64,000 nt of DNA from Cohnella hashimotonis (lineage in GTDB: Bacteria > Bacillota > Bacilli > Paenibacillales > Paenibacillaceae), in NCBI RefSeq assembly GCF_030014955.1, contig NZ_JAGRPV010000001.1:8581501-8645500 (forward strand). Direction: 5' to 3'. Positions 17,295 to 25,543 of this stretch are shown here, piece by piece. The translations under genes and the position numbers were made by a program. Each line of letters begins with the position of its first letter. The first letter of the stretch is position 1. The notes under the pieces are model-generated. The model was not told the origin of the DNA and ran no database searches. It was given only the letters and a program-made list of their open reading frames with translations.

Positions 17295-19802
17295 ATGCGA
17301 GGGACGGTCACGATCGCGGTGAGGCCGCTGGTCGAATATGCGCTGCGGAGCGGCGATCTGGCAAGCGGATTTCGCCAGACCGCATCGATGGCGGACGGCG
17401 TCAAGGCGCATCAGCAGGTACAGGAGGCTTACGGGGAGCGGGACCGCAGCGAAGTGCAGCTGCGCGCCGAGATTCTGTGGGGAGAGCTGCTGTTTGCGAT
17501 CGAAGGCAGATGCGACGGCTTGCTGACCGGCGAGGATGGCGGCGTCACGATCGAGGAGATCAAGTCTACGGGCGGGAGTCTGCCGCTACTGGAGGCGGAG
17601 ACGCCCGAGGTCCATTGGGCGCAAGCCTATTGCTACGCTTATATGTACGCGAATGCAGAGGGTCTGGACCGCATACGGGTGAAAATGACCTACGTGGAAA
17701 CGGGAGGGGAAGGTGCCGCGCGCCGATCCTTCGAGCGGACGGCCGAATTCGTCGAGCTTGAACGCCGCATTCGGAGCTACGTAGAGAGCTATGCGCCTTT
17801 AGCGGAGCTCCAGCTGCGGCATCGCGCCGCCCGGGACGCCAGCATCGCGGGATTGGTTTTCCCGTATCCCGCGTACCGTACGGGCCAACGGAAGCTCGCG
17901 GCCGCCGTCTACCGCAGCATCGAGGCAGGCCACCAGCTGTTCGCCAGAGCGCCGACCGGCATCGGCAAGACGATGTCGACGCTCTATCCCGCCGTGAAGT
18001 CGATCGGCGAAGGCCGGCTGTCGCGCCTTTTTTACCTGACGGCCCGCACCACCACGCGCGCGTCCGCCGAGGACGCGCTCAGGCGGCTGCAGGACGGCGG
18101 GCTGCAAATGCATGCGGTGACGATCACGGCCAAGGACAAGCTGTGCTCGGCGGCTGCCGAACAAGCCGGCGGCGGGGGCTGCGCAGGCGGCTTATGCATG
18201 TATGCGGAAGGCTTTTTCGACCGGATCAACGGCGCGATCCTGGATCTGCTGTCGAACGAAACGTTGATTGGCAAGGACGAGCTGCTGCGTTACGCGGCCA
18301 AGCACCGGGTCTGTCCGTTCGAAATGTCGCTGGAGGCCGCTTATGTCGCCGATGCCGTCATTTGCGACTATAACTATATCTTCGATCCTCGTATCTCCCT
18401 CAAGCGAGTGGCCGCCGAATGGAAGGCTTCCTGCGCGCTGCTGGTCGACGAGGCGCACAATCTGCCGGACCGCGCCCGCGAGATGTACTCCGCCGAGCTG
18501 ACCAAGCGAGACTTTCTGAATCTCGTACGCGCCTTCAAGGGCAAGGACAATGCCGTGCGCGCCGCGGCCAAGTCCGTCGACGCCGCTCTGCTTGCCATTC
18601 GCAAGCGGGACGAAGAGCAAGGCGCTTTTCTCGTGCTGCCCGAGGGATTGCCGGAAGCGTTGAATGAAGCGGTGGAGGCATTCGCCGAAGCGGCCGAGAC
18701 GGCATTGGCCGGTCGTGAACGGAGCGCTGCTGGAGCGGACGACGCCCTGCGCGCATGGGAGACGCTGGCTATTCCTTCCTCCGGCGCGGTCAATTCCGTT
18801 GTCGCCGCGGATACGTCCGCGGATGCCGGGGACGGACCGACTGCCGAAGCGGACCCGTACGCGCTGCTGCTCGAGGCCTATTTTGCGGCTGTACACTGGA
18901 TGCGAATCGTCAAGCTGTACGACGAGGAAAGGCATATCGTCTATGCCGAACGGCAGCGCGGCGACGTGCGGATCAAGCTGTTCTGCATGGACCCTTCGCG
19001 GCTGCTGCGGCAGATGCGCAAGGGCTATCGTTCGCAGATATGCTTTTCCGCGACGCTTTTTCCGCTCGGTTACTACATGGATCTCATCGGCGCGGAGGAG
19101 ACGGATTATTCGGTCTCGGTGCCCTCCCCGTTTCGGGCCGAGCAGTGGGAGACGGAGGTCGTCCCGCTGTCCACCCGTTACGCGGACAGGGAAGCGAGCC
19201 GCGGCCGGATCGCTTCTCGGTTGCTCGATCTCATCTCCGGGCGACCCGGACGTTATTTGTATTTTTTCCCGTCCTATGCCTATTTGAACGCCGTTTACGA
19301 GACATTTCTCGAACAGGGCGGAGGCGTATGGCGCACGATGGCGCAGCGGCCGGACATGACCGAGGAAGAACGCGGCGCCTACCTCTCCGCGTTCGAAGCC
19401 GAGGAGGGAGCAACCTTGATCGGCTTCGCGGTGCTGGGCGGCGTCTTCTCGGAAGGCATCGATCTGGCCGGCGACCGGCTGCAGGGCGTTGCGATCGTCG
19501 GGGTGGGCATGCCGCAGCCGAGCTTCGAGCGGGATTTGATGCGTACGCATTACGATGAAGCCGGACTGCCGGGATTCGACTATGCGTACGTCTACCCGGG
19601 CATGAACAAGGTGCTGCAGGCCGGAGGGAGGCTGATCCGGACGGAGAGCGACCGCGGCGTGCTGGTGCTGATCGACGACCGGTACCGGCGCTCGCCTTAT
19701 CGGCGGCTGCTGCCCGAGGAGTGGGGGGCGGACGGCGGCGGGCCAACGGAAAAATCCGCAGGGGAGCGCAAGGGCTCCGGGTCTGCGGATCCGTCATTTT
19801 AG
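17295..19802 (+). CDS. DinG/XPD-like ATP-dependent DNA helicase with Fe-S cysteines and PD-(D/E)XK-like N-terminus
   Basis: This 835-residue superfamily 2 helicase of the Rad3/XPD/DinG branch has a nuclease-like N-terminal part with the pattern GEDGGVTIEEIKSTG (about residues 80-95). Walker A is PTGIGKT (Lys225). Cys284, Cys296, Cys301 and Cys340 lie between Walker A and the DEAH box, as expected for the 4Fe-4S cluster. The DEAH box is Asp385-His388, and motif VI is QAGGRLIRTESDRG. GGAGG lies 8 nt before ATG 17295. Its last four codon bases overlap the converging gene, and that gene's terminator lies inside its 3' end. It is likely involved in repair or in resolving unusual DNA structures. 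Confidence 0.9.
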   Translation: MRGTVTIAVRPLVEYALRSGDLASGFRQTASMADGVKAHQQVQEAYGERDRSEVQLRAEILWGELLFAIEGRCDGLLTGEDGGVTIEEIKSTGGSLPLLEAETPEVHWAQAYCYAYMYANAEGLDRIRVKMTYVETGGEGAARRSFERTAEFVELERRIRSYVESYAPLAELQLRHRAARDASIAGLVFPYPAYRTGQRKLAAAVYRSIEAGHQLFARAPTGIGKTMSTLYPAVKSIGEGRLSRLFYLTARTTTRASAEDALRRLQDGGLQMHAVTITAKDKLCSAAAEQAGGGGCAGGLCMYAEGFFDRINGAILDLLSNETLIGKDELLRYAAKHRVCPFEMSLEAAYVADAVICDYNYIFDPRISLKRVAAEWKASCALLVDEAHNLPDRAREMYSAELTKRDFLNLVRAFKGKDNAVRAAAKSVDAALLAIRKRDEEQGAFLVLPEGLPEALNEAVEAFAEAAETALAGRERSAAGADDALRAWETLAIPSSGAVNSVVAADTSADAGDGPTAEADPYALLLEAYFAAVHWMRIVKLYDEERHIVYAERQRGDVRIKLFCMDPSRLLRQMRKGYRSQICFSATLFPLGYYMDLIGAEETDYSVSVPSPFRAEQWETEVVPLSTRYADREASRGRIASRLLDLISGRPGRYLYFFPSYAYLNAVYETFLEQGGGVWRTMAQRPDMTEEERGAYLSAFEAEEGATLIGFAVLGGVFSEGIDLAGDRLQGVAIVGVGMPQPSFERDLMRTHYDEAGLPGFDYAYVYPGMNKVLQAGGRLIRTESDRGVLVLIDDRYRRSPYRRLLPEEWGADGGGPTEKSAGERKGSGSADPSF
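19750..19790 (-). terminator. Terminator of the secreted-protein gene, embedded in the helicase coding region
   Basis: On the minus strand ATCCGCAG (19790-19783) pairs with CTGCGGAT (19761-19754), with an inner GGAGC/GCTCC stem and a trailing TTTTT (19754-19750). Confidence 0.8.
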
Positions 19803-20434
19803 AGATTGATATGTCCCGCCTTCATCGGACCTTCCTTGCCGGCATGGTAGACGTCCAGTCCGCCGTCAGGGCTCTCGAGAACCGCATACGGGCAGCAATC
19901 GTACAGGATCAGGCCGCGCAACGTACCCTTGACCGCATAGGATTCATGATAGCCTTTTTTCAGATCGCCAAAGTCATTGGCCGTATACACGTGCACGGTA
20001 TCTCCGACCTGCTCGGCATAGTTGTGGTTCGTCCGGTTGGCTGCCTTCTTCATCGGTTTGAACGAGATATGGCCGCTCATGTATTCCTCGGTGGTGTTCT
20101 TTTCCTTGCCCTTGGCGAACTCGGGCCACAGGTCGCTGAACACCGTCAAGCCGGCCTTGTCGTTGTAAACGAGGATCAGCGGGATCGTCGCGGGGCCGTA
20201 GGGCAGCGTGAACAGGTCGATCAGCTTGCCGTCGTGGAATTTGCCGTTCGTCTGGAACAGCTGCTTCTCGCTGTCGTGCACGAATACGCGGTCGCCGACC
20301 TGCAGGGCGGCGAATCCCTTTTCACTGTCGGTCTTGACGACGGCGTTCGCCGCCTGGGCCGCACCGGGCGCGATCAGCGCGACGGCCAGCGCCGCTGCCG
20401 CAGTCAGGCGCAGCGCGGTTTTGTTGAATTTCAT
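19799..20434 (-). CDS. Secreted hypothetical protein
   Basis: This 211-residue exported protein has a clear Sec signal (MKFNKTALRLTAAAALAVAL, cleavage near AAQA). The mature part contains segments such as GDRVFVHDSEKQLFQTNGKF and GTLRGLILYDCCPYAVLESP and is probably a small beta-rich extracellular domain. No family recognised. I chose ATG 20434 because GAAGGAG lies upstream and the signal peptide begins there. It converges on the helicase with a 4-nt overlap. Confidence 0.75.
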   Translation of the reverse strand: MKFNKTALRLTAAAALAVALIAPGAAQAANAVVKTDSEKGFAALQVGDRVFVHDSEKQLFQTNGKFHDGKLIDLFTLPYGPATIPLILVYNDKAGLTVFSDLWPEFAKGKEKNTTEEYMSGHISFKPMKKAANRTNHNYAEQVGDTVHVYTANDFGDLKKGYHESYAVKGTLRGLILYDCCPYAVLESPDGGLDVYHAGKEGPMKAGHINL

Positions 20435-20671
20435 GCTTCGTCTCTCCTTCGTTCGTTCCGTCTCGAACGCCGCGCGAGCGGGCTCGACTATGGCATATTG
20501 TGGCACGGGGGAGCAGTAATTGGTAAGTTACCGCAGTCATGTGAAATGTAATGCCGAGGCGTGACGCGCAACTGCCGGAATAGACGGTTCCGGGGAGGCT
20601 GGAGGACGTACGCGGTGAGCGCGGCTTTGCCAGGGGCAGGGAGCGGCCAAGCCAAACGTTGGCAAATCAAG

Positions 20672-20677
20672 TATAAT
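20672..20677 (+). promoter_or_regulatory. Consensus -10 box of the HNH gene
   Basis: A perfect TATAAT lies 39 nt before the TTG start. No convincing -35 is present at 17 nt. The rest of the 281-bp gap (20435-20715) shows no other recognisable element. Confidence 0.5.
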
Positions 20678-20715
20678 GGTCATAACACTTCTAACGAGAT
20701 ACGGAGCTGACAGCG

Positions 20716-22023
20716 TTGAGCAAGCCGACATCGACACCTGAGAGCCGGGCGGCGTCCGCGGAATTGAAGCAATGCGTGAGCTGCTTCGAGCTTAAACCGA
20801 CATCGGAGTTCCGCCGCAGATCCGGACGGCGGGCGGGAGCGAACGCGCGCAGGGGCATCTGCAAGCAGTGCAGGGCGTCCTTGCCTGCAGCGGCGTCCGG
20901 CGCCGATCGCGCGCCGGGCGAGACGGACACCCCCGCTGCAGCGGCGGAGGCGGGCGTACCCGCCGGCGGCTTCGCCGAAGGCGCGGCGCCGGGCGGCAAG
21001 CGCGGCCGGCGCCGTCGCGGGCTGCCTGCGGCTGCGCCCGAGGCGGCGCTCGACGAAGCGGCTGCGCTTGCCGTCGCGCCCGAGGAGGCGCCGCGCCCCG
21101 CGCGCAAGCGCCGGCGGCGGCGCGGGGGAGCGCCCGCCGCGGGCAGCGATGCGCAGCAGCCGCAGGCGGAGCAGGCCGCGCCCGCGGCGCCGGCGGAGGA
21201 GCCGGCGCCTGCGGCTGCCGATGCGCCTAAGCGCAAGCGCCGCGGGCGGCGCAAGCGCGGTTCGGCTGCTGCGGCCGGCGCGAGCGCGCTGACTGCGCCG
21301 GAGCAGGCCGCGCCTGCGGCGCCGGCGGAGGAGCCTGCGGCGCCCGCGGCTGCCGGCGCGCCGAAGCGCAAGCGGCGCGGCCGGCGCAAGGGCCGCGGCG
21401 GCGGTGGCGCTGCAGCGCAGCAGCAGCCGGCGAAGGAAGCCGTGCTGCCGGCAGCGCAGGCAGCGCCCGCACGAGCGGCCGCGCCGCAGCCGAAGGCCGC
21501 CGCCGCAAGGCCGCAGCAGGCCAAGCCGCGCCAGGCGGCGGCCAACGAGGCTGCGCCGCGGGTTCAGCCGCGCGGCTCGGCCCGCGCCCGGGCGAGCGCG
21601 CCGGGCGGCACGGCGCGAGGCATCGACCCGCACGACGCGTCGCAGCTCCAGGCGACGCGCGAGGGATTCGTCCGCATGCGCGGCCGGACCGACAAGGGCC
21701 GCGGCTGGTACCAGGAGATCGACCTGGAGATGGCGGTCACCCTGGTGCGGGAGCACGCAGCCGTCGTCGTCAACCGCCATACGATACGCAGGCTGCTCAG
21801 CAACCGGGATTTCCGGCTGATGATCTTGAACCGGGACAAGTACACCTGCTATTTCTGTGGCGATTACGGCGATACGATCGACCATCTGCTGCCGCGCTCC
21901 AAGGGCGGGCATACGACGCCGGACAACTGCGTCTGCGCCTGCAACCTGTGCAACCAGACCAAGGCGAACCGCGACCTGGACGAGTTCGTGGCGGCGGGCA
22001 TTCCTGTCAAGACGCAGGAGTAG
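20716..22023 (+). CDS. HNH endonuclease domain protein with N-terminal zinc ribbon and long basic low-complexity linker
   Basis: This 435-residue protein starts at TTG 20716 (GGAG 9 nt upstream). Residues 20-52 hold a CxxC...CxxC zinc ribbon (Cys20, Cys23, Cys49, Cys52). A disordered Ala/Pro linker (about 60-310) is broken by several basic patches of the type KRKRRGRRK. The C-terminal part has a WYQEIDLEMAVTLVREHAAV segment and a canonical HNH fold: CYFC (Cys378, Cys381), Asp389-His390, LPRSKGG and CNLCNQTK. The HNH end resembles stand-alone McrA-like nucleases; the linker is unusual and may bind DNA or RNA non-specifically. A 17-copy repeat array begins about 75 bp downstream. Confidence 0.82.
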   Translation: MSKPTSTPESRAASAELKQCVSCFELKPTSEFRRRSGRRAGANARRGICKQCRASLPAAASGADRAPGETDTPAAAAEAGVPAGGFAEGAAPGGKRGRRRRGLPAAAPEAALDEAAALAVAPEEAPRPARKRRRRRGGAPAAGSDAQQPQAEQAAPAAPAEEPAPAAADAPKRKRRGRRKRGSAAAAGASALTAPEQAAPAAPAEEPAAPAAAGAPKRKRRGRRKGRGGGGAAAQQQPAKEAVLPAAQAAPARAAAPQPKAAAARPQQAKPRQAAANEAAPRVQPRGSARARASAPGGTARGIDPHDASQLQATREGFVRMRGRTDKGRGWYQEIDLEMAVTLVREHAAVVVNRHTIRRLLSNRDFRLMILNRDKYTCYFCGDYGDTIDHLLPRSKGGHTTPDNCVCACNLCNQTKANRDLDEFVAAGIPVKTQE

Positions 22024-22059
22024 CGCTTTGGGAGCGACAATCGAATCCGACCATAGCCG

Positions 22060-22097
22060 ACAACCGCCAGGGCGCAGCCCTCGACGGTTGTTGTTTT
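22060..22097 (+). terminator. Terminator of the HNH gene
   Basis: ACAACCG (22060-22066) pairs with CGGTTGT (22085-22091), with an inner AGGGC/GCCCT stem (22069-22073 with 22077-22081), followed by TGTTTT. Confidence 0.85.
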
Positions 22098-22098
22098 G

Positions 22099-22935
22099 TA
22101 CAGCGCCATAATGCCGGACCGCGCCATCAACTCGGCCGAAGTAGCGCTGCATAGCGCGCAATGCAGGACCGCGCCATCAACTCGCCCGAAGTGGCGCTGC
22201 ACAGCGCCACAATGCCGGATCGCACCCCCAACTCGCCCGAAATAGCGCTGCACAGCGCCACAATGCCGGATCGCACCCCCAACTCGCCCGAAGTTGCGCT
22301 ATACAGCGCCACAATGCCGGACCGCGCCATCAACTCGCCCGAAGTGGCGCTGCACAGCGCCACAATGCCGGATCGCGCCACCAGCTCGGCCGAAGTAGCG
22401 CTGTACAGCGCCACAATGCCGGACCGCGCCACCAACTAGCCCGAAGTGGCGTTGCACAGCGTCACAATGCCGGCTCGCGCCACCAACTAGCCCGAAGTAG
22501 CGCTGCACAGCGTCACAATGCCGGCTCGCGCCACCAACTAGCCCGAAGTAGCGTTGTACAGCGCTACATTGTGGGATCGCGCCACCAACTAGCCCGAAGT
22601 AGCGCTGTACAGCGCCACAATGCCGGCTCGCGCCACCAACTCGGCCGAAGTAGCGCTGTACAGCGCCACAATGCCGGCTCGCGCCACCAACTCGGCCTAA
22701 GTAGCGCTGTACAGCGCCACAATGCCGGCTCGCGCCCCCAACTCGGCCGAAGTAGCGCTGTACAGCGCCACAATGCCGGACCGCGCCGCCCACTCGCCCG
22801 AAGTGGCGCTGTACAGCGCCACAATGCCGGCTCGCACCCCCAACTCGCCCGAAGTAGCGCTATACAGCGCCACAATGCCGGCTCGCGCCACCAACTCAGC
22901 CGAAGTAGCGCTGTACAGCGCCACAATGCCGCGCC
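22099..22935. repeat. 51-bp tandem repeat array, 17 copies
   Basis: Units begin about every 51 bp (ATG-like landmarks near 22111, 22161, 22212, 22263 and so on to 22926). Each contains an imperfect to perfect dyad around GCGCTGTACAGCGC and the segment AATGCCGGNTCGCGCCACCA. Copies differ by scattered substitutions and there are no unique spacers. Because 51 is divisible by three, open frames run through on both strands; I treat these as artefacts. Confidence 0.95.
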
Positions 22936-22961
22936 ATTTATCGCGGCAGTACACGCCCTTG

Positions 22962-23241
22962 GTCTCCCCCGCAACTCTGCGTCCTTCGTCTTCCCCGCAA
23001 CTCTGCGTCCTTCGTCTCCCCCGCAACTCTGCGCCCTTGGTCTCCCCCGCAACTCTGCGCCCTTCGTCTCCCCCGCAACTCTGGCCCTTGGTCTCCCCCG
23101 CAACTCTGGCCCTTGGTCTCCCCCGCAACTCTGCGCCCTTCGTCTCCCCCGCAACTCTGCGTCCTTCGTCTCCCCCGCAACTCTGCGTCCTTCGTCTTCC
23201 CCGCAACTCTGCGTCCTTCGTCTCCCCCCCGCAACTCCGCG
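22962..23241. repeat. 26-bp tandem repeat array, 11 copies
   Basis: Units of the form CTCCCCCGCAACTCTGCGTC plus CTTCGT repeat eleven times, two copies being 25 bp. The array follows the 51-bp array after about 25 bp and ends 13 bp before the stop codon of the minus-strand AraC-type gene. Confidence 0.93.
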
Positions 23242-23253
23242 TCTCCGCCGCCT

Positions 23254-24150
23254 TTACACCAATCTCCCCATCCGCCTGTAAGCGCCCGGCGAACAGCCGA
23301 CCCGGCGCTTGAACAGGCGCGTGAAGTGGTGGACGGAGCCGAAGCGCAGCCGTTCGGACGTCTCTAGCGCGCTCAAGTTCTCGTCCGCCAGCAGCTTCTT
23401 GGCGAGCTCCAGCTTGCAGCCGAGGAAGTACTCGTGAGGCGACTGGCCATACAGCCTCGCGAACAGGGCGGCCGCGTGGTTTTCGTGGTAGTGGGTCCAG
23501 TCAGACAGCCATTCCCGCCGATAGGGTTCATCCGCGCGCTCGCGCAGTCTCGTCCTGACGGTCTCGAGCAGCGAGGCGGCCGGATCCTGCTCGACGCGAG
23601 CTTGCCTGACGCGCTCGTACAGCTCGGTCAGGAAGCGGATGAGCAGCGCTCTTCCGCGGAGGTGATTCAGAACGTCCGTCAAACGGAAATACTGCGCGGC
23701 CGAGGCGAAGAAGGGCTCGGCGAACCCTGTAGGCAGCGAGATGTATTCGGGGACCGCGAACCCGCTCGCGGCATCGCCCAGCACGAGCTTCGCTTCGGCC
23801 AGCGGCGGCGTTTCCGCCCCGCGCCGGATGTCGACGGGCAGCTCGTAGGGGATCGCCCCCGTCGCAGGCAGCTCGCCGATCGGCGCAAAGTGGAGTCCGT
23901 ACAGGACGAAAGGCGCGTCGTCGTCGGCCTCGAACCGGTGGGGAACGCCGGGACCATAGTAAAATAGATCGCCAGGTTTTGCATCGTAGGCTCTCCCCCC
24001 GATCTCGGCGCGCCCCCTGCCCTCTGCCGTGTAGATGAACTGGTGATCCTTTACGACGCGCGGTCCGAACGCGAAGCCGGGATCGCAGGCCAGCCTGTTG
24101 GCATACGAGACGACGGGATTCAGCGCCTCCCAGCCGATCCTCCGTTCCAT
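23254..24150 (-). CDS. AraC-family transcriptional regulator (cupin plus HTH)
   Basis: This 298-residue regulator has an N-terminal cupin-like ligand pocket (EIGGRAYDAKPGDLFYYGPG) and a C-terminal double-HTH AraC domain (HAAALFARLYGQSPHEYFLG to LRFGSVHHFTRLFKRRVGCS). GGAGG lies 8 nt before the ATG. It is divergent from a PhyH-type dioxygenase gene and probably controls it from the shared 193-bp gap. The ligand is unknown. Confidence 0.9.
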   Translation of the reverse strand: MERRIGWEALNPVVSYANRLACDPGFAFGPRVVKDHQFIYTAEGRGRAEIGGRAYDAKPGDLFYYGPGVPHRFEADDDAPFVLYGLHFAPIGELPATGAIPYELPVDIRRGAETPPLAEAKLVLGDAASGFAVPEYISLPTGFAEPFFASAAQYFRLTDVLNHLRGRALLIRFLTELYERVRQARVEQDPAASLLETVRTRLRERADEPYRREWLSDWTHYHENHAAALFARLYGQSPHEYFLGCKLELAKKLLADENLSALETSERLRFGSVHHFTRLFKRRVGCSPGAYRRMGRLV

Positions 24151-24216
24151 CTTCGATTCCTCCAGTCCTCAATGTTCAACATCTTTGCAAAGATCAAAGA
24201 TCGTAAGCGCGAATCA

Positions 24217-24240
24217 AATACGCCTATGAATCTGCGTATT
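24217..24240. promoter_or_regulatory. Inverted repeat in the AraC/PhyH divergent gap
   Basis: AATACGC (24217-24223) and its perfect complement GCGTATT (24234-24240) are 10 nt apart, 67 nt from the AraC start and 104 nt from the PhyH start. It is a candidate operator for the AraC-type regulator. Confidence 0.5.
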
Positions 24241-24343
24241 ATGATGATCCTGTAGTTCATTGAACAAGTCAATCTCAAGTAGCGGCCAGTGCCGTAAGGC
24301 AAGCCGGCCTTCGCATTTGCCGCGACAACAAGGAGGAATACGA

Positions 24344-25168
24344 GTGTCGGAAACAAGCGGAAAGCCGCTCGGAGAGCTGGAGGATTCGATGGGGCTGCTG
24401 CACGATATCGTCGCGCTGCGGAGCCGCCTGCGCGAGGAGGGCTATCTCTTTTTTAGAGGACTGCTGGACGCTGACGAGCTGCTCGCCATTCGCGGGGATA
24501 TGCTGAAGCTGGCCGACGATGCCGGATTCGTGAATCGCGACAGGCCGCTGTCGGAAGGCATCTATTCGGGGAAAACGTTCCCGGCGTCCCGCAAATTCGA
24601 AACGTCGTCGTTGTACCGCAGCATCTTGGAGCTGCCAAGGTTTAACGCCTTCGGAAGGAATCCCGTGCTGATGCTGTTGTACGGCGGCTTGCTGGACGGC
24701 CCCGTGCTGGAGCACCGCCGCCGGATCGGCCGCATCACCTTTCCGCAAAGCTTCAACAACACGACGCCCCCGCATCAGGACTACTTTTATATCAAAGGAA
24801 CGCCCGATACGTACACCTGCTGGATTGCGGCAGGCGATTGTCCCGCCGAATTGGGGGGCTTGGCTGTTATGCCGCGAACGAATCATCTTGGCTATATCGA
24901 GCACGAGCCGATGTCCGGCACCGGCGGTCACGGCGTTCCGCACGACAAATGCGAGTCGCTTGGGTTGCCTTGGCTGACGACGGACTTCAAAACCGGCGAT
25001 TTGCTCCTGTTCCATGGACTGACCCTGCACAAGGCGCTAGACAACCGGACCGAGAACCGGCTGCGCGTATCGCTCGAATTCAGGTATCAGCGCGCGGGAG
25101 ACCCGATCGACCCGTCGTCGCAGCAGTATCACATGCAAGGCGCATTTGAAGCGGAAGAGGCAAAATAG
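24344..25168 (+). CDS. Phytanoyl-CoA dioxygenase (PhyH) family protein, copy 1
   Basis: This 274-residue predicted Fe(II)/2-oxoglutarate oxygenase has the facial triad His144-x-Asp146 (PPHQDYFYI) and His229 (FHGLTLHKALDN). An Arg near 240 (NRLRVSLEF) would bind 2-oxoglutarate. The family hydroxylates small molecules; the substrate here is unknown. I chose GTG 24344 because AGGAGG lies 7 nt upstream; a longer frame from 24260 lacks a ribosome site. It is divergent from an AraC-type regulator and followed by a microsatellite. Confidence 0.88.
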   Translation: MSETSGKPLGELEDSMGLLHDIVALRSRLREEGYLFFRGLLDADELLAIRGDMLKLADDAGFVNRDRPLSEGIYSGKTFPASRKFETSSLYRSILELPRFNAFGRNPVLMLLYGGLLDGPVLEHRRRIGRITFPQSFNNTTPPHQDYFYIKGTPDTYTCWIAAGDCPAELGGLAVMPRTNHLGYIEHEPMSGTGGHGVPHDKCESLGLPWLTTDFKTGDLLLFHGLTLHKALDNRTENRLRVSLEFRYQRAGDPIDPSSQQYHMQGAFEAEEAK

Positions 25169-25175
25169 GAGAAGC

Positions 25176-25385
25176 CAGGCAGAGGACAGGCAGGACAGGC
25201 AAGGCAGGACAGGCAAGGCAGGCATGCAGGCATGCAGGCAAGCAGGCAGGCAGGCAGGCAGGCAAGGCAAGGCAAGGCAAGGCAAGGCAAGGCAAGGCAA
25301 GGCAAGCAAGGCAAGCAAGGCAAGCAAGGCAGGCAAGGCTAGGCAGGCTAGGCAGGCTAGGCAGGCTAGGCAGGCTAGGCAGGCA
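25176..25385. repeat. Microsatellite of GGCA / GGCAA / GGCTA units
   Basis: About 210 bp of short repeats change register from GGACA-GGCAA to GGCATGCA, GGCA, GGCAA, GGCAAGCAA and finally GGCTAGGCA. It begins 8 bp after the PhyH stop. The open frames through it are low-complexity artefacts. The remainder of the 375-bp gap (25386-25543) shows no recognisable element. Confidence 0.92.
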
Positions 25386-25543
25386 GGAATAGTTAGACAG
25401 GCAAAATCGAAATCAGGCCCGCGTTTACGCGCTATCCCTGCCCTACTACGAACAGCCGTGCGTCGGTTCCGCGCCCTGATAGGCGCGGCCGGCGCGCGGC
25501 TGCTGCGTTCGTCAACGAGCGGGACCGATCGAATCCGGCAAGG

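Noticed and set aside
20680..22161. 493-codon antisense frame over the HNH gene and array
   Set aside because: Low-complexity Arg/Ala/Leu shadow of the Ala/Pro linker; no credible start.
22099..23241. Possible CRISPR array
   Set aside because: Units are contiguous tandem copies with no unique spacers and no cas genes nearby.
22127..23312. Overlapping open frames encoding 17-residue peptide repeats
   Set aside because: They exist only because 51 bp is a multiple of three; no ribosome site and all strands are open.
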